From Oasisia sp. SBJ-2009 (lineage: Eukaryota > Annelida > Polychaeta > Sabellida > Siboglinidae), in NCBI GenBank assembly GCA_964017155.1, contig OZ024862.1:26136513-26200512 (forward strand): 64,000 bases of DNA, given 5' to 3'. Within the stretch, counting starts at the first letter, position 1. Each line of letters opens with the position of its first letter. The position numbers and the translations under genes were made by a program. The notes beneath the pieces were generated by a model. It was not told where the DNA came from. It made no database searches and worked only from the letters and a program-made list of their open reading frames with translations. Below, piece by piece: positions 12,859-64,000 of the stretch.

Positions 12859-13176
12859 CATGGTACAGTAGCTAGAGTATCAGACCCTCAGTCAGGAGAA
12901 CCCGGGTTTGAATGATCTTGGGCTGTCATGTCAAACTTTGGGCAAGTATGTTCACTCTGCATTACTCCAATTCACTCAGCTGTAAGGATGAGTAACTAGC
13001 TGTAGAGAGTGTGGTTTTTGTATATGAAAAACAGTTTGGTACTGGTAGTGGCAGTCTCCACACATTAATTGGAACATGGCTGAAGAGGGAGTCAGGATGA
13101 TGTTATATTGAACAGTCTGCCAAGGAATACATATAATATAAAGTCCTTTGAGCCTCTCTAAGGAGTAAAGACGTAT
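12859..13176 (+). mobile_element. Old copy of tRNA-derived SINE family 1
   Basis: The tRNA-like head contains GGAGAACCCGGGTTTGAAT (box B region), followed by a body with TTGGGCAAGTATGTTCACTC and CCAATTCACTCAGCTGTAA, matching the SINEs at 27.5 and 44.4 kb at clearly lower identity. It therefore looks like the oldest of the three. Confidence 0.75.
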
Positions 13177-14419
13177 TGGAGCTGCTGCCATGTTCCAACC
13201 ATGAATATCATTGTATGACAATGTGAGCCAGTGCCCAGCAGATTCCTACCCAATCCAAAGGGAAGATTTATCAAAGGCTGCACTGTGTCTCAAAAGTCAC
13301 AAAAGGCAGAAAGATGTATTCTGAGATGTACAGATCTGTATATTGTTTTCGCTACGATGTCAAGCTTTTTGTATTTAGGAAATTTACAATCTAATCAGTA
13401 TTCGTGGCAACGTGCAGAGAAAATCAAATGTTCCCTTGCATGGCTTCACATTCATGCATCCGTGCACGCATAAACTTGCACTCGTTCAATTTTGGTAATT
13501 CTGTAATAATCGGATTAATCCTTGTATCTGCAGGTGTCTATTTAATGTCATTATTTATAATAATAGTAATGGGGTTTATAGATCTATGTTAATAGCTTAT
13601 TTATTTGATTTATGTTAAACTGTAACCATTTGTAAACCTGAAAATGTGTTCAATAAACTACTTACAAGATATATTTACTGTATTGATACATATACCGTTT
13701 AATTAATGTTTATGACAGAACAACACAACAACTCATGTAACAAATACATCACATTGATTATGGCAATAATTGAAGTTTGGCCAGCCTTCTGAGGCCAGCC
13801 ACGACAGCCTGGTAACAGGATGCAAGACCAGGAAGCTTTACTGATGGACGTGGTCTGGAGCCAGCTACTTCACCTATCATGTGACTGTGGCCACACCACC
13901 AGAATCCTGGGTCTGCATGTCTCTGGGTTTTTTGTAGTATAATTAACTTACTTTGGAGCTTAATGTCGAACAATATTTTCACTATGTCTCTGGGTGTCAA
14001 GCCATGATGTATCATGTAACCAGGCATGATCCTCAGGGTCAACTATTTGAATAATGGAGATGTGGAAAATTTGTTTACGTCCAATAATGTACTTACGAGA
14101 TGTAATTACATCATTGAACACATTTATCTGTTGAAATAATGTTTATACATACAATGAATTGTGTTTTTATAGAGGGCAGTAGGGTACTTCATGCCAAGAA
14201 CTAGACTACATTAGATTGTATGGTACAATTTGATTGTTTATTGCCCATTGGCAGAGGTAACTAATATTGTGGGAACACTTGTTTGTATAGAAAGTGTTTG
14301 GGGAATCGCAGTCTGATACTGATGCTAGACCAATGCATTATGGAATAGCATTTACCCTACACCATATGTGTAATGACGTATATTATGACCATTATACATG
14401 ATCCACAATTACAAACAAT
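13177..14419. other. Non-coding stretch, no feature recognised
   Basis: AT-rich sequence with no coding-like frame and no repeat that recurs in this window. Confidence 0.5.
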
Positions 14420-14560
14420 TCATGGTTCATATACACAAACACACACAACGTCAGGATCACACCCACCCACACACATGCACACATGTATGCACACATGCAC
14501 ACACGCATACACCCACACACCCATCCACCCACACACCCACACACCATACACACCCACACA
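14420..14560. repeat. Degenerate CA/CCCA microsatellite
   Basis: Interrupted ACAC and CCACACAC motifs; forms the left part of a composite repeat whose right part recurs before Piezo exon 21. Confidence 0.9.
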
Positions 14561-14562
14561 CA

Positions 14563-14672
14563 ATTTTACATGTACAAAGGACCATGTGGTTTGTTGAGCA
14601 TGATGCATCCGAAAAAATTGTGTCAAGATTGTTGACAAATGATCTGTCACCTAGATATGAACTATTTGTAGA
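14563..14672 (+). repeat. Dispersed repeat also found at the exon 21 acceptor
   Basis: The segment containing TACAAAGGACCATGTGGTTT and TTGTTGAGCATGATG up to CTGTCACCT is nearly the same as 54290-54380. Both copies follow a CA microsatellite and both end with a TTTGTAG. At 54 kb this TTTGTAG is the splice acceptor of Piezo exon 21; here no exon follows. Confidence 0.8.
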
Positions 14673-15070
14673 AGCCACTGTAAAAGAAAGTATGTTAATT
14701 TCACTTGTATCTAATACATCTAGGCACATAGATATATTTTACCTGTGCACCTGTATGAATACAGGTGGGCTCTTGGTCACAGTTGGATGGACAAGCAATG
14801 TGAAATATTGTTGATTAGAATCCTTCATAATGATGTGCTGTAGGGGGTGGGCTGTGGTTGCAATATCTGCTTGCATACAGCCTGTGTGAATTCTGCAGTA
14901 ATTTTCGTGGTTTAAACTAAATATTCCTGTCCAAATACACTCGTTGTAAACACAGGTTGAAGATGTATTGTCACAGCATTGACAGGGTGTGTAGGGTAGT
15001 AGATAGGAAGGTAGTAGATGCAAGAAGGGGGAAGATGGATGGAGTGGTTTCACTTGCACTATTTCATGAA

Positions 15071-15266
15071 CACTCAAAAAAACATTCCATAGGATGATGC
15101 ACTGTAAACAGAGAAAGATTTTTCACTTTCACTATTGCCAACATAGACTACTGCTGTTCTAAATACATATATATTGCTTAGGTGCACTGGTCTATGTTGG
15201 CAATAGTGAAAGTGAAAAATCTTTCTCTGTTTACAGTGCACCATCCTATGGAATGTTTTTTGAGTG
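15071..15266. repeat. Long near-perfect hairpin, about 77-bp arms
   Basis: 15071-15148 and 15190-15266 are inverted copies with about two differences (for example GGATGATGC against GGATGGTGC), separated by 41 bp containing an AT-rich loop. Transcripts from either strand would form a long duplex. It could be a foldback transposon remnant or a young palindromic duplication. Confidence 0.85.
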
Positions 15267-16575
15267 TGTGAGTGTTCGCAGCATGTTTTATTACAACACT
15301 GCTCAAAGATCAACAGCTTCAGTGGGCCGACAGGAATGTTGTAGGCTTGTAGTCTTGCTATAGAGTTTGTCTTAGAAATACCAGCTAAAACGCTGAAAAA
15401 CATTTATTTTTATCCTTGCTACTGCTATATTCATTAGTCAGTATATAATAGAAAACAGCAGGGTATAGACTACCCCAGGTAGCTGTCTAGCTGATGGAAA
15501 AGTGATTTACATAGTGCAAGTAGGATTCATGGTTTCAGGTTTTGAGTACTGGATATTCAGCTTGCTTTACATTCATTTGTTAGTACTTAAAAACAATTTT
15601 ATTTTTTGAAATCTGACATTTTCTCCTCAGAGTAAAAAATCGTAATACATGCTTGTCCTAAATTCACACATCACATGATTTTGTTTTGTATAATTTGTCT
15701 CAAACGTACAATGTTTATATTAATTGATGATGTTCCAAGTGAGATTTATTAACAACTGTAGCTTGTGGAGAAACTGTGAATCAACTTTCACTGAAGCAGT
15801 CAAAAGGAAAACTGAAATATAGTTATTACGCTGTCATAGAACTGGGTGACAGGACATTAGAACAAAAAAGCAAATGTAAGCTGGTCTGATGTTAACAAAT
15901 TGTCACATTTTTAATTACACTAGACCAAAGTTCAGAAATGGCTCGCCCATGCCGCATAATAATGAGCCTGGCTGATTTCAATATAGTCTGCAAGTATTAT
16001 AATTTTATACATGAAACACAAGCAAGTGTTTTTGAGTACTTAGTGCCTTTGAAAGGCCTCACAGAACACTTGCTAGTGTTGACAGTAAGTAAATGTTTGT
16101 GTCTTTTTGACAGGCTTGGGTAAGTTTCTAAGAGAAAACATAGTACACTTACAGTACATGCTGTGCATAACCAATTGCCTGCAGCTAATCTTGCTGCAGC
16201 ACGGTTCAAGTAATCAGTGCAAATTTTATTTTCATGTAAACAACTCTTGGTACAGGTGTACTATGTTATGATGGAGTGTTTGCTACTAGAAGACTAACGC
16301 TTGGTATTTTGCTAAGCATAGCCTGAAATCTTGAGTAACCCTTTCATCCCATGATAGGTAGTGTTTTTCTAGGAGCCTGGTAATTTTTTTTATTCTTTGG
16401 TTAGTTTGGTATGTAGTATTTTTGTTGGAAAGCTAATAATAAATTGTTACCTAACCCATACATGCTATTGTTAATAAAGTGGGTAACTGGGTATTAGACA
16501 AGTTAAGTCTTTGGTACATCGTGTTGATGCAAACAATTTTTTAGAGCAAACTTCAATATTTAATTTATACACATG
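15267..16575. other. Non-coding stretch, no feature recognised
   Basis: No coding-like frame, no recurrent repeat noticed. Confidence 0.5.
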
Positions 16576-16642
16576 TGTCCGTCCGTCCGTCCGTCCGTCC
16601 GTCCGTCCGTCCGTCCGTCCGTCCGTCCGTCCGTCCGTCCGT
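16576..16642. repeat. (CCGT)n microsatellite
   Basis: About 16 perfect tetranucleotide units, each with a CpG. Confidence 0.95.
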
Positions 16643-19530
16643 CAATGTCTTGGGCCTTAAAATGTAATGATACATATATCCTACTTGAACTGTTTCTTAG
16701 GGCTGATAACACTCTGAGTGTATTTGTCCCAAGTGTTAGATTTATTTGATAACACAGGCAGTTGGTATCTTGATAGATATTTGTATAAGTAAACAATGTT
16801 AACCCATGGTACAGAATGCAGAATGTGTACCATAATTACTATTCTGAAATCTTATTATCAGACACCGCATACGAATGAATTAATATCAGAGCTGAAAATC
16901 AGCTTTTGCATAGTTTATTGTCTTCATCACATTAATGATTTTCGAACAGTTTACCAGCTAATAGGCCTTTATTTACAGTCTGTATTTTGACAATAAATAG
17001 TTTCCAATGTTTTCTAACTTATTATTTATATTTTAATAAATTATTGTGTCACTACGGTAGTAGGATCTCAAAATGCTTCCTATTTAATTCAGTATTTGTC
17101 ATGGGTAATTTATTGTGCTTTAAAAAAAATTCACTTTCAGTCACAGTCAGCGTGCTTCCACGTAACTCATACATCTGTGTATTGATTCAATGAAACATAG
17201 GCCCAAATGTACAATTGACCTGTCTGGGTTCCTGACTCCCAGTGTCCAGGGACTACCTGCTAATTCAGATCGATTATAAAACTGACCCTAACAGGAACAA
17301 GTGTTACAGGCTAGGGATATTGGATGGGAAAATTGTATTTATAGCCACATCCATAGCAACCCAGGCAGAAACAGCTGTGCTTGCTGTGTAGCATTTACAA
17401 TGTGTTCTATCATTCTATGTTGGAGTCTGCCCATACAATTGAGTACTTTCTGTCTGTCTGGTATCTGGGGCAGAATGGTAATTTACCAGAAACAAGTTAT
17501 TATTTATTTTAAAATACCTACAGTTTCAATCACCAATAGCCTAGGCAATAGGGTAAATTTAACCGGATGTATATGTGCTATGAGATGTCAATCTTCCAGA
17601 AATATGTGCAACTTCATTGCACAAAATTGTATGATATTAAGTCACTGATTTGATACCGTTTGGATGATTTTACTGGTAATATTTTTAATACTAATGCTAG
17701 AGAGCTGTCAACAGTAACCATTACATAAATTTATGATATTTGCTGACACAATGATGATGTCATATTTTAAATAGTAGTAAATTGCTTTTAATACATATCT
17801 GTACACCAGTTGAAATGTGTCTTCCATTCTGATTTAGTTGTTCTTGTGATGTCCGCTGGCTAGACATGTGGATGTATGGTATGTTGTATATGCTGCATAT
17901 TCTACTCTAAAAAGTTTTCGTTCAATTGTGACCAAGTGCAATAGCTATGTATCCATGCTCCATGGCATTGTTAGTGATTGATTTACCTGTAACCCGTGCT
18001 CAATGGAAAATCTGTTTTGGGTGACATTTTAAAGTGAACCTTCAAGACATCATAAAAACAGCAGCTGCAGCTTGCTGAGAAACCACCAACAGTTTGTCAG
18101 AATGTCAGCTCCAGAAGTGTAGCATTTTGATATGCCATTTCAGACCCTACTAAACTCCCACGCCTGTCACAGTTTGAATTGATGAATCACTGTTTGAAGC
18201 TTTTAGGCAGAAGCATGTGACAGTTTGATAAACTATTTCTGGACTTATCCTGGTAATTATCAAACGTTTGTTAGTTGTGACGGGCATCTCAGAGACGTTG
18301 AAATAGTGCGTCCTGTGTGTGAATGAATACGTCTGACAGTGTTTTGAGTAGTCCTGAGGATCAAATACTGTGCAGTAAACAGCATACCATCATTAAACGT
18401 GACTCTTGACAACTGTTATATTATTGAGGTAGAACACACACTGTATCAACTGAACAATCAAATTATAACAACCATACACACTAGATGCATACTATGTAAG
18501 TGAAAGAAAACTTGAACTTAAAAAAAAATGACACTAATTTTCTGTTATAAAAATAAGGATTAGATAATATGTCTGTCACAGTCTGTGTGGTTCCTATGAT
18601 AGCAATCAGGTTAATTGTACTAGGAGACTAGGAGTCTCCCATACCACAGCAACTTTTCTATAGCCTTTTTAGCAAAATTGTATACTCTAGACTACATGTA
18701 TGGAAGATGTTTTGAATGTCACGATACTGGGTTATTATTAATGAGTTGGCCTAATGCGACAGAGTGAGTACTTATTAACCCTCTGAATCATTGACAAACG
18801 TCTGAATATTGACACTGTGGCATTACCATTAGACGCCTAATGTGATTACCATTATGTAAGACATAAATTTAATATGAGGGCTGTTGTTGTGAGTTTTGCA
18901 CGTGGCAGACAAAAATGGGCCATTTTGTTGTGCAATGATTAACATTATGTAAGACATAAATTTAATGATTTATAATGTCATTTACTACAGTAAAATTTAA
19001 TCTAATTTATTCTAAATACCAACACGCAGGCTTAGACACGTGGGCAGTTACTGTGAGATTTGCATGTGGCAGAAAAAAATGGGCCATTTTGTTTTGCACC
19101 AGCATTGCGCAAGACTTGCTGCAACATTGACCCTTGTGTACAATATCGAGCTGTATTAATTTACTGCTTTTCATCCATCTGCTTAGTGCTTACTCATCAG
19201 CTGTTCCATGGGACTGCTGAATCGCTGATCAATGCATGACAATGTGTCTAGTCTGACTAGCCCCCCCCCCACACTCCCTCTCTCTCCCCCACATGGAGCT
19301 TTCAGTCATTGTCCCATGTGGCCAGGAATCACGTCTTGTCATTTCAAATATGTGGATAGGCCCCTATAGAAAGGCATAGAATATTTAGATGACATCCGTT
19401 GGTCTCAGAACGGTGTTGTCATCTCCCAGTGGTGTGATTGATGGTGGTTAACTGGGTGTCTGAAAGGTGTGACTTGTATCCTTCTGAACTGAGTTAGTCC
19501 ACTGCTGTTGTATTTATAAGCATGTACATC
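16643..19530. other. Non-coding stretch with one local duplication
   Basis: No gene seen. A segment with GGGCCATTTTGTT and GTGGCAGA occurs twice, at about 18877-18932 and 19041-19097. The flanking TTATGTAAGACATAAATTTA also occurs twice, at about 18853 and 18946. This points to a small old direct duplication. Confidence 0.5.
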
Positions 19531-19802
19531 AGGGCTTTATGCATGATAACATTATTGCCAGTCACACATGTTTTGGTGGACACATGGATGTTCACTGTTA
19601 AGCCAGTTTACAAACTTTCAGATGTGCCTGATGACCTGAAATGGACTACAAACACACATGTGACACCATTTACACACACTTTCAAGGCATAACTAACAGT
19701 ATCTATGGTTTTGGAAGACCTTTTTTGCTCCTTCATTTTTTAACCGTCCATATTCGTTTTTAGCCGTCCAAATGACGGGTGGATGGGTCTCTGCATAAAG
19801 CT
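19531..19802 (+). mobile_element. MITE copy B (GGGCTTTATGCA terminal repeats)
   Basis: Starts AGGGCTTTATGCATGATAA and ends with the inverse of AGCTTTATGCAGAGACCC, giving short terminal inverted repeats. The internal body is shared with copies A and C, and a CCGTCCA repeat block lies near the right end. It stops only 80 bp before the splice acceptor of Piezo exon 1. Confidence 0.85.
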
Positions 19803-19882
19803 ATGGTGTACATGCATGTGTGATATAGAGACATTTAGTAAATATGTATCTATAAGCATTACATTTGTGTGCTTCCTTGCAG

Positions 19883-20006
19883 AAAGCGTCAACGAGTGAA
19901 GCACTCTGCCCGTGGTCTTCCATCAGTCATCAGCCGACCCAGTAGAGGAAATAGAAGGGTGATGAAGCCTTAGTGTGAGAACGGGGTACCCTTGGAGGCC
20001 GAGAAC
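19883..20006 (+). other. 5' UTR part of Piezo exon 1, with a tiny upstream ORF
   Basis: The sequence follows an acceptor-like TTCCTTGCAG ending at 19882 and runs to the start codon at 20007. It contains one upstream ATG at 19962 that reads only ATG AAG CCT TAG, stopping at 19973, 33 bases before the main start. Confidence 0.6.

Positions 20007-64000
<43,994 letters not shown>

Overview
The window is animal genomic DNA: long introns with GT..AG borders, AT-rich non-coding sequence, many microsatellites and satellites, tRNA-derived SINEs, several truncated non-LTR retrotransposons and short non-autonomous DNA transposons. The protein sequence and repeat mix fit an invertebrate, most likely a lophotrochozoan such as a mollusc. 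That placement is inference; nothing here identifies a species.

Two protein genes can be supported. On the minus strand at 1033-1638 is the last coding exon of a small multi-pass membrane protein that resembles TMEM276. On the plus strand, from a start codon at 20007 to the right edge, lies the 5' half of a Piezo mechanosensitive cation channel gene. I placed 28 coding exons (the last one cut by the window edge) whose splice phases all join and give about 1,413 residues, roughly the N-terminal 55% of a Piezo: the peripheral blade repeats and the start of the intracellular beam. The clasp, last blade units, anchor, cap and pore must lie to the right of the window. A possible non-coding first exon near 2.9-3.0 kb would make the first intron about 17 kb.

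Layout: 0-3.3 kb, minus-strand gene and GC-richer intergenic/promoter sequence. 3.3-19.9 kb, no coding exons, but foldback elements, a minus-strand LINE fragment, SINE and MITE copies. 20-31 kb, Piezo exons 1-6, including a 3.5 kb splice-donor satellite and a LINE nested in a SINE. 32-48 kb, exons 7-16 with five more intronic tandem arrays. 48-64 kb, exons 17-28 with DNA transposons, a G-rich array, LINE fragments and very long CA/GT and CGGT tracts.

The most unusual feature is the way the Piezo introns are filled. In at least three introns (3, 14, 22) the last bases of the exon plus its 5' splice site have been copied downstream, about 138, 19 and 1 extra times. In others (9, 11, 12, 27, and the simple repeats of 24 and 25) the array starts within a few tens of bases of the donor. 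On the acceptor side, exon 6 is preceded by degenerate copies of its own 3' splice site and exon start, and introns 2 and 14 end in tandem repeats that run up to the acceptor. The intron 14 array also has a 275-bp, five-unit higher-order period. One channel gene therefore carries well over a hundred decoy splice sites in its pre-mRNA.
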